Source: Sphingomonas gilva
GTDB taxonomy: Bacteria > Pseudomonadota > Alphaproteobacteria > Sphingomonadales > Sphingomonadaceae
Assembly: GCF_003515075.1 (NCBI RefSeq)
Contig: NZ_QWLV01000001.1
Coordinates: 867,182-931,181, forward strand
Direction: 5' to 3'
Length of the DNA stretch: 64,000 nucleotides
A program made the position numbers and the translations under genes. Under the pieces are notes generated by a model. That model was not told the DNA's origin, did no database searches, and saw only the letters and a program-made list of their open reading frames with translations. This document shows, piece by piece, positions 50,995-60,523 of the stretch (positions are counted from its first letter, which is position 1; every line of letters starts with the position of its first letter).

Positions 50995-53919
50995 ATGTCG
51001 AAACTCGGCCTGGTTGGCGTATCCACTTTTGCGCTGCTTGCCGCCGCGCCCGCCTGGGCGCAGGATACCAGCGGCGAGGCGCCTAGCGGCACGGCCCAGT
51101 CGGTCGATCAGGCTGCGCCCGAACAAGGCGGCATCGCCGACATCATCGTCACCGCCCAGCGCCAGTCGCAACGGCTGCAGGACGTGCCGATCGCGGTCAC
51201 CGCCTTCACCGCCGAGGCGCTGGAGGAGCAGCAGATCGAGAATGCGAGCGACCTGCAGATCACGCTGCCCAACGTCACCTTCACCAAGACCAACTTCACC
51301 AGCTCCAGCTTCACCATCCGCGGCATCGGCGACCTGTGCGTCGGCGTGACCTGCGACAGCGCGACCGGCATCCATATCAACGACATGCCGCTGCAGAACA
51401 CGCGCCTGTTCGAGGCCGAATATTTCGATCTCGAACGGATCGAGGTGCTGCGCGGGCCGCAGGGCACGCTGTTCGGCCGCAACGCGACGTCGGGCGTGGT
51501 CAACTTCATCACCGCGCGCCCCGACCTGTCGGGCTTCGGCGCGGCCGGCGAGTTCGAATACGGCAATTACGATTCGATCAAGGGCAAGGCGATGATCAAC
51601 CTGCCCATCGGCGAGACGCTGGGCATCCGCCTTGCCGGCACCTACGTCAACCGCGACGGCTATACCTACAACCAGTTCGACGACACGCGGATCGACGATC
51701 GCGATCTCTTCGCGCTGCGCGGGACGCTTCGGTGGGAGCCGGGGCCCGACACGACGCTTGACCTGATCGGCTATTATTTCCGCGAGGACGACAACCGCTC
51801 GCGCATCCAGAAGCAGCTCTGCCACCGCGATCCGACCGGCATCCTCGGCTGCCAGCCCGACCGGCTGGAGAACGAGACGCTGAACGGCAACGCCACGCTC
51901 GCGGCGATCCAGAGCTCGCGCGAATTCCTCGGCATCGTGTCGGGCGGCCTGCTCACCGGCTTCGGCCTGGGCAGCGTATACGGCCCCGACGTGTTCGCCG
52001 GCGTGGTGAATCCGGAGGACGCCCGCACCGTCCGGGTGGACTACACCCCGACCTACTTCGCCGAGGAAGAACAATATACGCTGAAGCTGATGCACGATTT
52101 CGGCCCGGTGTCGTTGAACGTCACGGGCGGCTATTCGCGCGGTGAGATCGCGTCGCGGTCTGACTATCTGCTCGCGGTCGAGAACCCGTACGTCAACAAT
52201 CCGGGCCTGTTCCAGCTGGCCGGCGCGGCGGCGCTGGATCCGGCGACATGGGGGCAATTGGCGGAGAACCTGATACCCAACGGCCCGAACGGCGGCATCT
52301 GTCAGTCGGACGCGGACCCGAACGGCGTGGGCGTCCATGGCGGCAACAGCGTCGGGTGTTTCGCGTCGAGCCTGGACTTCGACGAATCGAGCCAGAGCAA
52401 CAAGCAGTATTCGGCCGAGGCGCACATCGACAGCTCGTTCGACGGCATGTTCAACTTCCTGCTGGGCGGCATCTATTTCCAGACCGAAACCTTCGACAAC
52501 AACTATTTCGTGAACAGTTTCGGGCTGGACTATGCCAGCGGTCTGCTGGGCGCGGCCAACACCGGCGGCGCGGCATTCTTCGCCACGCCCTTCTATCGCA
52601 ACCACACCAAATATTATCGCCTGAAGTCGTTCGGCATCTTCGGCGAGACCTATTTCGACCTGACCGATCAGCTCAAGCTGACGCTGGGCCTGCGTTATAA
52701 CGACGATCAGAAGTTCGTTCGCGCGCGCACCACCTATCTGGTCGATTCGGCCGGGGTGAACCCGGTCGTGCCCTATGGCTCGGACAGTCTCGAGGACGCG
52801 CTCAACTATCCGGCGCTCGACTTCAACGCGAGCGTGCCGGGCGTGCAGGAGTTTTCGGAAGCCGAGGTTTCCTTCTCGCGTCTCACCGGGCGTGCGGTGC
52901 TCGACTATCAGATCACGCCCGACAACCTGATCTACGCATCCTATTCGCGCGGCTACAAATCGGGCGGCATCAATCCGCCGCTGTCGCCGGTGTTCGCGGT
53001 CGAGACGACCTTCCTGCCCGAGACGGTCGACGCGTTCGAGATCGGATCGAAGAACACCTTCGGCAACGGCACCTTCCGGCTCAACCTGACCGCATTCTAC
53101 TACAAGTATCAGAACCTGCAGCTCAGCCGCATCGTCGCCCGCACCTCCGTCAACGACAATGTCAACGCCGACATCTACGGCGTCGAGGCGGAGGCGATCG
53201 TCAGCCCGATCCCGGCCTTCGTCGTCAATATGAACGCGAGCTACCTCAACACCAAGGTGAAGGACGACAAGTTCCTCTCCAACCCGCGCGATCCCTCTGG
53301 CGGGCGGTCGGACGTGGTGATCATCAAGGACGTGACCAACGCCTCCAACTGCGCGGTGGCGCCGACCGCGGGCGGATCGGCGGCGATCGCCAACGGCTTC
53401 GTCGCGCAGTTCAACCAGGCGGTCGGCCTCGCCGCGCCGGTGGCGGTGCCGGGGACCAGCGCGACCGGCGCGTTCAGCATCTGCGCCAATCTGGCGGCGG
53501 CGGCGGCGGCCGGGGTGCCGGTCGAGGTGCTTGGCAGCGGCGTCGCGGTCAACATCCGGGACAATCACCTGCCCCAGGCGCCCGAATTCAAATTCTCGGT
53601 GGGCGCGCAATACACCATCGACCTGGGGGACAGCGGCATGACGATCGTGCCGCGCGCCGACCTTGCCTATACCGGCAACAGCTACGGCACGATCTTCAAC
53701 CGCAATATCGATCGGATTCCGGGCTATGAGGTGGTCAACGCGCAGATCCAGCTGAACGGCGCCGAGGACCGCTGGTACGCGCGCGCGTTCGTCCAGAACC
53801 TGACCGAGAACAACGCGATCACCGGCATGTATGTGACCGACCAGTCGTCGGGGCTGTTCACCAACGTCTTCACGCTCGAACCGCGGCGCTACGGCGCGGC
53901 GATCGGCTTCAAATTCTAG
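50995..53919 (+). CDS. TonB-dependent outer-membrane receptor
   Basis: The 974-residue receptor has a signal peptide ending PAWAQD and a plug domain with IADIIVTAQRQSQRLQDVPI, ASDLQITLPNVTF, TIRGIG and IEVLRGPQGTLFGRNATSG. The barrel ends AIGFKF. It is of the same FecA-like sphingomonad subclass as its divergent neighbour but clearly different in the barrel loops, including several Cys-containing extracellular loops (QKQLCHRD, GGICQSDADP). The start at 50,995 has GGGGGAGGAAGG upstream; a longer frame begins inside the leader. The ligand is unknown. Confidence 0.92.
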   Translation: MSKLGLVGVSTFALLAAAPAWAQDTSGEAPSGTAQSVDQAAPEQGGIADIIVTAQRQSQRLQDVPIAVTAFTAEALEEQQIENASDLQITLPNVTFTKTNFTSSSFTIRGIGDLCVGVTCDSATGIHINDMPLQNTRLFEAEYFDLERIEVLRGPQGTLFGRNATSGVVNFITARPDLSGFGAAGEFEYGNYDSIKGKAMINLPIGETLGIRLAGTYVNRDGYTYNQFDDTRIDDRDLFALRGTLRWEPGPDTTLDLIGYYFREDDNRSRIQKQLCHRDPTGILGCQPDRLENETLNGNATLAAIQSSREFLGIVSGGLLTGFGLGSVYGPDVFAGVVNPEDARTVRVDYTPTYFAEEEQYTLKLMHDFGPVSLNVTGGYSRGEIASRSDYLLAVENPYVNNPGLFQLAGAAALDPATWGQLAENLIPNGPNGGICQSDADPNGVGVHGGNSVGCFASSLDFDESSQSNKQYSAEAHIDSSFDGMFNFLLGGIYFQTETFDNNYFVNSFGLDYASGLLGAANTGGAAFFATPFYRNHTKYYRLKSFGIFGETYFDLTDQLKLTLGLRYNDDQKFVRARTTYLVDSAGVNPVVPYGSDSLEDALNYPALDFNASVPGVQEFSEAEVSFSRLTGRAVLDYQITPDNLIYASYSRGYKSGGINPPLSPVFAVETTFLPETVDAFEIGSKNTFGNGTFRLNLTAFYYKYQNLQLSRIVARTSVNDNVNADIYGVEAEAIVSPIPAFVVNMNASYLNTKVKDDKFLSNPRDPSGGRSDVVIIKDVTNASNCAVAPTAGGSAAIANGFVAQFNQAVGLAAPVAVPGTSATGAFSICANLAAAAAAGVPVEVLGSGVAVNIRDNHLPQAPEFKFSVGAQYTIDLGDSGMTIVPRADLAYTGNSYGTIFNRNIDRIPGYEVVNAQIQLNGAEDRWYARAFVQNLTENNAITGMYVTDQSSGLFTNVFTLEPRRYGAAIGFKF

Positions 53920-53939
53920 AAGAGTGTGGGGCGGGGAGG

Positions 53940-53970
53940 GGGCTCGGCGGCGACGCCGGGCCCTTTCTCT
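53940..53970 (+). terminator. Rho-independent terminator after the TonB receptor
   Basis: GGGCTCGGCG pairs with CGCCGGGCCC (53,940-53,963) around a short GCGA loop, followed by TTTCTCT. It lies 20 bases after the receptor stop and touches the end of the convergent chorismate mutase gene. Confidence 0.82.
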
Positions 53971-54247
53971 ACTCGCGCAGGCGTTCGTGGTGGCGGATCA
54001 CCTCGTCGATGATGAAGCGCAGGAACTTCTCGCTGAACTCAGGATCGAGATCGGCGGCGCGGGCCAGCTCGCGCAGACGGGCGATCTGCTTCTCCTCGCG
54101 GCCCGGATCGGCGGGCGGCAGATCGTGCGCCGCCTTGTAGCGGCCCACGTCCTGGGTGATCTTGAACCGTTCGGCGAGCATGAACACCAAAGCGGCATCG
54201 ATATTGTCGATGCTCTGGCGGTAGCGGCTCAGCGTCGCGTCGGTCAT
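53969..54247 (-). CDS. Chorismate mutase (AroQ class)
   Basis: This 92-residue all-helical mutase converts chorismate to prephenate. The pattern RYRQSIDNIDAALVFMLAERF, then VGRYKAAHDLPPADPGREE and FLRFIIDEVIRHHE, is the AroQ fold with its Arg, Lys and Glu active-site residues. The start at 54,247 gives the normal small monofunctional length; a longer frame upstream has no family similarity. It is divergent from the polyprenyl synthase gene. Cytoplasmic, in phenylalanine/tyrosine biosynthesis. Confidence 0.9.
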   Translation of the reverse strand: MTDATLSRYRQSIDNIDAALVFMLAERFKITQDVGRYKAAHDLPPADPGREEKQIARLRELARAADLDPEFSEKFLRFIIDEVIRHHERLRE

Positions 54248-54359
54248 GCCTGGTCCCCGCGGGTAAGGATGCGTCACCCGGCCTTTCGCCGCAATTGCGC
54301 GCGTTCGCAACCCTTCCGCGCTTGCCTTCGCGCGCAGGGCCAGCCATGCGCATTTCCGC

Positions 54360-55373
54360 ATGAGCGCCTCGATCCATCGCCTCGCCGGGCGCCCCGCGCC
54401 CTCGCTCGATCCCATGATCGCGCTCGTCGCGGACGATATGAACGCGGTCAACGCGGTCATCCTTTCGCGGATGCACAGCCAGATCCCGCTGATTCCGGAG
54501 CTCGCCGGCCATCTGATCGCCGGCGGCGGCAAGCGGATGCGGCCGATGCTGACGCTCGCCTCGGCAAAGCTGCTCGACTATACCGGCAACCGCCACCACC
54601 GGCTGGCCGCCGCGGTCGAGTTCATCCATACCGCGACGCTGCTGCACGACGATGTCGTCGACGGATCCGACCTGCGTCGCGGCAAGCGCACCGCCAACAT
54701 CATCTGGGGCAATCCGGCGAGCGTGCTGGTCGGCGATTTCCTGTTCAGCCGGTCGTTCGAGCTGATGGTCGAGGACGGCAGCCTCAAGGTCCTCAAGATC
54801 CTGTCGAGCGCCAGCGCTGTGATCGCCGAGGGCGAGGTCAACCAGCTCACCGCCGTGCGCCGCGTCGACCTGGGCGAGGATCGCTATCTGGACATCATCG
54901 GCGCGAAGACCGCCGCCCTCTTCGCCGCCGCCTGCCGCATCGCCGCGGTCGTCGCCGAACGGCCCGAGGCCGAGGAGATGGCGCTCGACAGCTATGGCCG
55001 CAATCTCGGCATCGCCTTCCAGCTGGTCGACGACGCGATCGATTACGTCTCGGACGCCGGAACGATGGGCAAGGACACCGGCGACGATTTCCGCGAGGGC
55101 AAGATGACGCTGCCGCTGATCCTGGCCTATGCGCGCGGGAGCGCCGACGACCGGACATTCTGGAAGGACGCGGTGGAGGGGCGCCGCGACGGCGACGACG
55201 ACCTGGCCCACGCCGTCCGGCTGCTGCGCGACACGCGCGCGATCGACGACACGCTCGCCCGCGCGCGCCATTACGGCCAGCGCGCGATCGACGCGCTGGG
55301 CGGCTTTCCTGCGGGCAAGGCCAAGGATGCGCTGGTCGAGGCCGTCGAATTCGCGGTGGCGCGAGCCTATTAG
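54360..55373 (+). CDS. Long-chain polyprenyl diphosphate synthase (octaprenyl/decaprenyl type)
   Basis: The 337-residue trans-prenyltransferase has the first Asp-rich motif DDVVD (residues 97-101) followed by GSDLRRGKRTAN. The second is QLVDDAIDY near residue 222, with GKDTGDDFREGKMTLPLIL after it. GGGKRMRP at residues 55-62 binds the isopentenyl diphosphate. Small residues before the first motif fit a long-chain synthase supplying the ubiquinone side chain (alphaproteobacteria usually make Q10). The gene lies between chorismate mutase and a PAP2-like gene; no operon is evident. Confidence 0.92.
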   Translation: MSASIHRLAGRPAPSLDPMIALVADDMNAVNAVILSRMHSQIPLIPELAGHLIAGGGKRMRPMLTLASAKLLDYTGNRHHRLAAAVEFIHTATLLHDDVVDGSDLRRGKRTANIIWGNPASVLVGDFLFSRSFELMVEDGSLKVLKILSSASAVIAEGEVNQLTAVRRVDLGEDRYLDIIGAKTAALFAAACRIAAVVAERPEAEEMALDSYGRNLGIAFQLVDDAIDYVSDAGTMGKDTGDDFREGKMTLPLILAYARGSADDRTFWKDAVEGRRDGDDDLAHAVRLLRDTRAIDDTLARARHYGQRAIDALGGFPAGKAKDALVEAVEFAVARAY

Positions 55374-55388
55374 GCGGCTCGCGGGGAG

Positions 55389-56342
55389 TCAGTCTTCCGT
55401 CGGCACCGCTTTGCGGGATGCCGCTACCGCCAGCGCGGCAACGGCGATCCCGCCTAGCAGATCGACGAAATAATGGCTTCCGATAAGCGGCGTCGTGGCG
55501 AACATGGCGAGGTTCAGCACGACGAACGCCCGGCCGATCACGGGCACCTCGCGAAAGCCCCAGGCCAGCAGGATCGATCCGGCGGCGTGGAAGCTGGGAA
55601 AGGCGATCATGCCGGTCATCATCCCGGGGCTGACGATGCGGAGCGTTCCGTCCCGCAGCGGCTCCAGTATCTCCGCATGGCGCCACGCCAGGCCCACATC
55701 CATGGCGGGAATGGCGGTCGGCGGGATATGGTTGGCGATATAGGGGCCGAGCGCGGGCGCGAACGGGAATATGACGACGCAGGTCGCCAGCGCGACATAC
55801 CAGGCACATACATAGCGCCAGGCGGCCCGCTCACGGCCGAACGCCGCCAGCAGCGCGACCAGCACGAAGGGCTGCCACAGCAGCGATCCGTAGGTCCAGG
55901 CCATCGCGCCGACCAGCCGATCCTGACGGTGCAGCAGTTCGAACATCTGCAACCAGCTGAAGCCGGGGAACAGCAGCAGATCGGCCCGCGCCAACAGATC
56001 GTCGCGAAAGGGGAAGGCGCTGGTCGCGAACAGCGCGCTGAGCGTCGCGGTCGCCATGCTGGCGGCCAGCAGCAACGCCGATCCCTCGATAGCCGTTGCG
56101 ATGCGCGAATGCCCGATCCGCCGCAGCAGCCAGGCGAAGCCAACCGCGAGCGCCAGCGTCACCAGCACGGTGTTGAGATCGCGCCCGTCATATCCGAAGC
56201 CGAGCGCCGCGCCGAGCAGAACGCACAGCGCCGCCTTGATCGACAGCATCCGGTACGCCGCAAGCGAAGCCGGATCGAAGGGCACACGGACCGCCGAACT
56301 GCCCGGGCGCATGTTCACAGCTATGTTGACACTGCCGAGCAC
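55389..56342 (-). CDS. PAP2-like integral membrane protein (inositol-phosphotransferase type)
   Basis: The 317-residue protein has about eight hydrophobic segments. The PAP2 phosphatase core appears as AFPSFHAAGSILL and GSHYFVDLLGG, the two His-containing motifs used for phosphate transfer. This FPSFH...H...D version is seen in inositolphosphotransferase/AUR1-like members rather than classic lipid phosphatases. Sphingomonads make glycosphingolipids, so a role in lipid head-group transfer or phospholipid turnover is possible, but the substrate is unknown. It converges on the polyprenyl synthase gene with 15 bases between stops. Confidence 0.85.
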   Translation of the reverse strand: MLGSVNIAVNMRPGSSAVRVPFDPASLAAYRMLSIKAALCVLLGAALGFGYDGRDLNTVLVTLALAVGFAWLLRRIGHSRIATAIEGSALLLAASMATATLSALFATSAFPFRDDLLARADLLLFPGFSWLQMFELLHRQDRLVGAMAWTYGSLLWQPFVLVALLAAFGRERAAWRYVCAWYVALATCVVIFPFAPALGPYIANHIPPTAIPAMDVGLAWRHAEILEPLRDGTLRIVSPGMMTGMIAFPSFHAAGSILLAWGFREVPVIGRAFVVLNLAMFATTPLIGSHYFVDLLGGIAVAALAVAASRKAVPTED

Positions 56343-56462
56343 ATCATCCCCTTACGCGGCGATGGTTAATGGCGGGTTTTGGCGGCAACGCGCCGCGCCG
56401 CCTGTTCCCGTTTGACGGAGGCCGTGCCATTGACCGCTGGTGATCGCCTTCGGCCCGCAACC

Positions 56463-59012
56463 ATGACTTCGCTCCCCATCCTGGCCGTGTTGCCGGACCT
56501 CCTCGATGCGCTTCGATCAACCTCGAACGCGGTCCTCGTCGCGCCGCCGGGCGCGGGCAAGACGACCGCGGTCGCCCCTGCGCTCATCGAGGAGGATTGG
56601 TGTGGCGGCGAGGTGCTGCTTCTCTCGCCCCGCCGTCTTGCGGCGCGCGCCGCTGCCGAGCGGATGGCGGCTCTCGCGGGTGAGCCCGTCGGGCGGACCT
56701 TCGGCTACGCCACGCGGATGGACAGCAAGCGTTCCGCCGCGACGCGCGTGACCGTGCTGACCGAGGGCATCTTCATCGCGCGCATCCAGGCCGATCCCGA
56801 ACTGGCGGGCGTCTCGGCCGTGCTGTTCGACGAGGTGCACGAGCGCAGCCTCGACAGCGATTTCGGACTGGCGCTGGCGCGCGACGCGCAAGGGGCGCTG
56901 CGACCGGATCTGCGGCTGCTTGCGATGTCGGCGACGCTCGACGGCGCGCGCTTCTCCGCGCTGATGGGCGATGCCCCCGTCTTCGAGAGCGAAGGGCGCA
57001 GTCATCCACTCGAACTTCGCCATCTCGGGCGCGCGGCGGAGACGCGGATCGAGGATTCGGTGGCGGCCGCGATCCGGCGCGCGCTGGGCGAGGCCGAGGG
57101 CGGGGTGCTGGCGTTCCTGCCCGGCGTGGCTGAGATCGAGCGCACCGCCGAGCGGCTGGAGGGGGTGAAGGGCGTACGGCTTCACCGCCTGCACGGCAGC
57201 ATGGAGCCCGCCGCACAGCGCGCCGCGATCGCGCCCGAACCCGACGGCGCGCGCAAGCTGGTGCTGGCGACCAGCATCGCCGAGACCAGCCTGACGCTCG
57301 ACGGCATCCGTATCGTCGTCGATTCGGGCTTGGCGCGGCGTCCCCGTTACGACCGGGCGGCGGGCGTGACGCGGCTGGTGACCGAGCGCGCCAGCCAGGC
57401 GGCGGTGACGCAGCGCGCCGGCCGCGCCGGGCGGCAAGGGCCGGGCGTCGCCTATCGGCTGTGGGAAGCGGCCGCGACCGCAGGCCTGCCGCGGTTCGAC
57501 CCGCCCGAGATGCTGGAGGCGGACCTGTCGGCGCTGGTGCTCGATTGCGCGCTGTGGGGCGTCGCCGATCCGCGGGCGCTCGGTTGGCTCGATCCGCCGC
57601 CCGAGGCGGCCGTGGCGGAAGCGCGAGCGCGGCTCGCGGTGCTGGATGCGCTGGGCGAAGACGGCCGGCCGACCGATCATGGCCGCGCGATCGCCAAGCT
57701 GCCGCTGCCTCCGAGGCTGGCGCACATGCTGCTGCGGGCGGGCGAGATGGGGCTGGCGCATGTTGCGGCCGAGGTCGCGGTGCTGCTGGGCGAGCGCGGA
57801 TTGGGCGGCAACGATCCGGATGTGGAGGTGCGCCTCCGCCGCTGGCGCAGCGAACGCGGGCGGCGTGCCGAGGCGGGCAGGGCGCTGGCGCGGCGATGGG
57901 CGCGGAGCCTCCCACTCCCCTTCAGGGGAGAGGGTGGGGAGGAGGGGGAGTACGAGTCCCAATCCCAACTTGCCTTCCAGGCACGGCCCCTCTCCCTCCG
58001 CCGCTTCGCGGCTCCTCCCTCTCCCCTGAAGGGGAGAGGGCTTGACGCGGCCGCCATTTGTCTTGCGCTCGCCTTTCCCGACCGGTTGTCGCGGCGCCGT
58101 GATGCTTCGGGCGAGAACTGGGCGTCGGTCGGCGGGCGGGGCTATCGGCTCGATCCCGCCTCGTCGCTCGCGCGGAGCGAGTGGTTGGCGGTGGCCGAGG
58201 TGCAGGGCGCGGCGTCGGGCGCGCGCATCCTCTCCGCCGCGTCGATCGATGCCGCGACGGTGGAGACGCTGTTCGCCAGCCGAATAGAAGCTCGCCGAAC
58301 GCTCGCCTTCGATGCCAAGACCGGAAGCGTCGAGGCGCGCCGCGAGCGCCGCCTCGGCGCGATCCGGCTGTCGAGCGGACCCGATGCCGACGCCGATCCG
58401 GAGGCGGTCGCCGCGCGGCTGGTCGAGGGCGTGCGCGAGCATGGGCTTGACCTGCTGCCCTGGGGCGAGGCGGCAGAGGCGCTTCGGGTCCGTGCGCGCT
58501 ATGCCGGCGAAGCGGCGCTGGAGGACGCCGCGCTGATCGACCGCCTCGGCGAATGGCTGCCGCCGCTGGTGGCGGGCAAGCGGCGGCTTGGCGATGTCGA
58601 TCCCGCCGCGCTGCGCCAGGCGCTGGAGAATCTGCTCGGCTGGCCGGCGCTGCAGCGGATCGAGCAGCGCGCGCCCGCGCGCTTCACCAGCCCGGCCGGC
58701 ACCAGCCACGCGATCGACTATGCGGCGGACGGCGGCCCGCGCGTGGAGCTGCGCGTGCAGGCGCTGTTCGGGCTCGCCGAGCACCCGGTGCTGGGCGACG
58801 GCACGCCGCTGGTCCTGAGCCTCACCTCGCCCGCCGGACGGCCGATCCAGACGACGCGCGATCTGCCGGGTTTCTGGGCGGGCGGCTGGGCCGCGGTGGC
58901 GAAGGAGATGCGCGGGCGCTATCCGCGCCATCCCTGGCCGGACGATCCGGCCTCCGCCGCCGCGACGGTGCGCACCAAGAATGCGGATGCAAGGCGGGCG
59001 CGAAGCGGTTAG
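56463..59012 (+). CDS. hrpB: ATP-dependent helicase HrpB with in-frame repeat insertion
   Basis: This 849-residue DEAH-box helicase has APPGAGKTT (P-loop), FDEVHERSLDSDF (DEVH form), MSATLDG, ATSIAETSLTL and QRAGRAGRQGPG. HA2 and HrpB-specific C-terminal domains follow (PFGLAEHP-like ALFGLAEHPVLGDGTPL, ending RYPRHPWPDDP). About residues 482-526 (SLPLPFRGEGGEEGEYESQ, continuing to PSPLKGRG) are encoded by a palindromic repeat and interrupt the region between the helical domain and LALAFPDRL. The reading frame stays open. HrpB is a presumed RNA helicase of unclear role. ATG 56,463 begins the conserved part; upstream TTG starts are possible. Confidence 0.92.
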   Translation: MTSLPILAVLPDLLDALRSTSNAVLVAPPGAGKTTAVAPALIEEDWCGGEVLLLSPRRLAARAAAERMAALAGEPVGRTFGYATRMDSKRSAATRVTVLTEGIFIARIQADPELAGVSAVLFDEVHERSLDSDFGLALARDAQGALRPDLRLLAMSATLDGARFSALMGDAPVFESEGRSHPLELRHLGRAAETRIEDSVAAAIRRALGEAEGGVLAFLPGVAEIERTAERLEGVKGVRLHRLHGSMEPAAQRAAIAPEPDGARKLVLATSIAETSLTLDGIRIVVDSGLARRPRYDRAAGVTRLVTERASQAAVTQRAGRAGRQGPGVAYRLWEAAATAGLPRFDPPEMLEADLSALVLDCALWGVADPRALGWLDPPPEAAVAEARARLAVLDALGEDGRPTDHGRAIAKLPLPPRLAHMLLRAGEMGLAHVAAEVAVLLGERGLGGNDPDVEVRLRRWRSERGRRAEAGRALARRWARSLPLPFRGEGGEEGEYESQSQLAFQARPLSLRRFAAPPSPLKGRGLDAAAICLALAFPDRLSRRRDASGENWASVGGRGYRLDPASSLARSEWLAVAEVQGAASGARILSAASIDAATVETLFASRIEARRTLAFDAKTGSVEARRERRLGAIRLSSGPDADADPEAVAARLVEGVREHGLDLLPWGEAAEALRVRARYAGEAALEDAALIDRLGEWLPPLVAGKRRLGDVDPAALRQALENLLGWPALQRIEQRAPARFTSPAGTSHAIDYAADGGPRVELRVQALFGLAEHPVLGDGTPLVLSLTSPAGRPIQTTRDLPGFWAGGWAAVAKEMRGRYPRHPWPDDPASAAATVRTKNADARRARSG
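57908..58040. repeat. Palindromic repeat element inserted in hrpB
   Basis: Two near-identical units, CCTCCCACTCCCCTTCAGGG... (57,908-57,934) and CCTCCCTCTCCCCTGAAGGG... (58,014-58,040), each continue to GGGGAGAGGG and contain a self-palindrome (CTCCCCTTCAGGGGAG and CTCTCCCCTGAAGGGGAGAG). The 79 bases between add further G/C-rich inverted segments. The pattern encodes PSPLKGRG-like peptides and is typical of dispersed palindromes in GC-rich proteobacteria. It adds about 45 codons without breaking hrpB. Confidence 0.75.
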
Positions 59013-59042
59013 GAGAGGGCGATCGACACCAAGAGGACCACC

Positions 59043-59324
59043 ATGCCGTCGGCGCGAATCTATCAGATCCCCAAGAACGCGATGCAGTCGGGCCGTGCGC
59101 GCACGCATAGCTGGATGCTCGAGTTCGAGCGCGAGGACGCGCAGCGCCCCGATCCGCTGACCGGCTGGGCGGGAAGCGCCGACACGCGGCCGCAGGTGAA
59201 GCTGAGCTTCCCCGACCAGGCGGCGGCGATCGCCTATGCTGACCGCGAGGGGATCGCCTATCACATCGTCCCCGCGCCCGAGCGCAAGCTGAAGCTGCAG
59301 GCCTACGCCGACAATTTCCGCTGA
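59043..59324 (+). CDS. NADH dehydrogenase accessory subunit, NDUFS4-like (ETC complex I subunit)
   Basis: The 93-residue protein matches the ETC complex I subunit conserved region: ARIYQIPKNAMQSGRARTHS at the start, WMLEFE, GWAGSADTRPQVKLSF, and AYADREGIAYHI. It ends with KLKLQAYADNFR. This family is the alphaproteobacterial counterpart of mitochondrial NDUFS4, an assembly/stability subunit at the peripheral arm of complex I. As usual it lies away from the nuo operon. A GAGGACCACC leader precedes the ATG. Confidence 0.93.
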   Translation: MPSARIYQIPKNAMQSGRARTHSWMLEFEREDAQRPDPLTGWAGSADTRPQVKLSFPDQAAAIAYADREGIAYHIVPAPERKLKLQAYADNFR

Positions 59325-59327
59325 GCC

Positions 59328-59846
59328 TCACGACAGGATCGATCCAGCGAGCAGCAGCAGCAGCTTGACGTCGATCGCGAAGCCTTCCGCGCGGCGCGCT
59401 TCGATATAGTCGGCGGCCTCGGCCAGCGGGACGCGGTGGACGGTGATGTCCTCACCCTCGACGCCGCCGCCGTCGGAAACCTTCGACAGGCCTTCGGCGC
59501 GGAGCAGGGTGAAGCTTTCCGAGACCATGCCGGGGGACGAGTAATAGCGGCCGAGCGGGACCATGTGCTCCGCCCGGTAGCCGGTCTCCTCCTCAAGCTC
59601 GCGGATGGCGGCGGCCTCCGCCGCTTCGCCTTCGCTGTCGTCGCCGACGAGGCCGGCAGGGAGCTCGAGGCAGCGCGCCTTGAGCGGCACGCGATATTGA
59701 TCGACCAGCAGGACATGGCCGTCGTCGATCGCCAGGATCACGGCCGCCTGGATATCGCGGGCGCGCGAGACATATTCCCAGCGGCCTTCGCGCCTGGCGA
59801 CGATGTAGCGGCCTTCCCACATCGTCTCGACAGGATCGGCCGTCAC
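59328..59846 (-). CDS. NUDIX hydrolase (ADP-ribose pyrophosphatase-like)
   Basis: The 172-residue protein has the full Nudix box: [20 protein letters not shown] then EEETGY, matching Gx5Ex7REUxEExGU. N-terminal [18 protein letters not shown] and the C-terminal beta-rich part are as in ADP-ribose and nucleoside-diphosphate-sugar pyrophosphatases. The GTG start at 59,846 shares bases with the TGA of the upstream TPM gene, so it is translationally coupled; an ATG at 59,822 is an alternative. It is the last gene of the LemA-TPM-TPM-NUDIX run. Confidence 0.88.
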   Translation of the reverse strand: MTADPVETMWEGRYIVARREGRWEYVSRARDIQAAVILAIDDGHVLLVDQYRVPLKARCLELPAGLVGDDSEGEAAEAAAIRELEEETGYRAEHMVPLGRYYSSPGMVSESFTLLRAEGLSKVSDGGGVEGEDITVHRVPLAEAADYIEARRAEGFAIDVKLLLLLAGSILS

Positions 59847-60523
59847 AGCTCTATCAACCGGTCCGGCAGCTCGTTGGCGTCGTCCGCCGCGCGGGGCAGG
59901 TGCCGGTGCAGGATGGCGCCGACGCGCTCGACCGCCGCCGCCATGCCATCTCCGGGGCGGCCGGCGCGCACCCCGTCGATCAGCGCGACCATCGCCTCGC
60001 CCCAGACCTCGGGCGCGACGACCGAATGGATCGCCTCGTCGGCGACGATCTCGGCGCGGTGCTCGGCCATGGAGAGATAGATGAGGATGCCGGTGCGGCC
60101 GCTCGTGCGCCGTTCGGCGCTGGCGCGGAACAAGAGCAGCGCGCGTTCGCGCACCCGCGCGGTCCTGACCCGGCGCGGCGTCAGCAGGTTGCGCAAGGCG
60201 GGGATACGGAGCAGCAGCCACACCGCGAGGAACTTGAGCGCCAGCGCGGCGAACAGCCAGCCGATCAGCTCGCGTGCGCTCCATTCGTGCGTCCAGCCGC
60301 CGCGCAGGAGATCGACCGGGCAGGTGAGCAGCGGCGGCCAGGCGGCGATCGAGGCGAGCGCCAGCAGCATGATCCCCGCCGCCCAGGCGAAGGCGACGTC
60401 CTCATAGCCGTCCGACCGCGCGGCGACGATGGTGACGATCTCGCCCGAGGTGCCCGCCTCCGCCTCGGCCACCGCGGCGGTGACGAGGGCATGATCGGCT
60501 TCGCTCATCCGTATGCGCGCCAT
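59843..60523 (-). CDS. TPM domain membrane protein
   Basis: The 226-residue protein has an N-terminal TPM-type segment ([27 protein letters not shown]) and two hydrophobic helices (about residues 45-62 and 87-107). The second TPM half reads [19 protein letters not shown] then [17 protein letters not shown] (YgcG/TLP18.3) domains are reported in photosystem repair and as phosphatases; the bacterial role is unclear. This member is missing the Gly-rich tail of its neighbour. It overlaps the NUDIX gene by GTGA and lies one base-step after the second TPM gene. Confidence 0.85.
   Translation of the reverse strand: MARIRMSEADHALVTAAVAEAEAGTSGEIVTIVAARSDGYEDVAFAWAAGIMLLALASIAAWPPLLTCPVDLLRGGWTHEWSARELIGWLFAALALKFLAVWLLLRIPALRNLLTPRRVRTARVRERALLLFRASAERRTSGRTGILIYLSMAEHRAEIVADEAIHSVVAPEVWGEAMVALIDGVRAGRPGDGMAAAVERVGAILHRHLPRAADDANELPDRLIEL

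Noticed and set aside
50926..53610. Long open frame antisense to a TonB receptor (about 890 codons)
   Set aside because: It mirrors the receptor's codon pattern in GC-rich DNA, is rich in Arg/Ala/Asp/Val without any domain, and the opposite strand has a clear receptor with signal peptide and terminator.
57900..58045. Frameshift or pseudogene in hrpB
   Set aside because: The inserted repeat keeps the frame and all helicase motifs are present on both sides.
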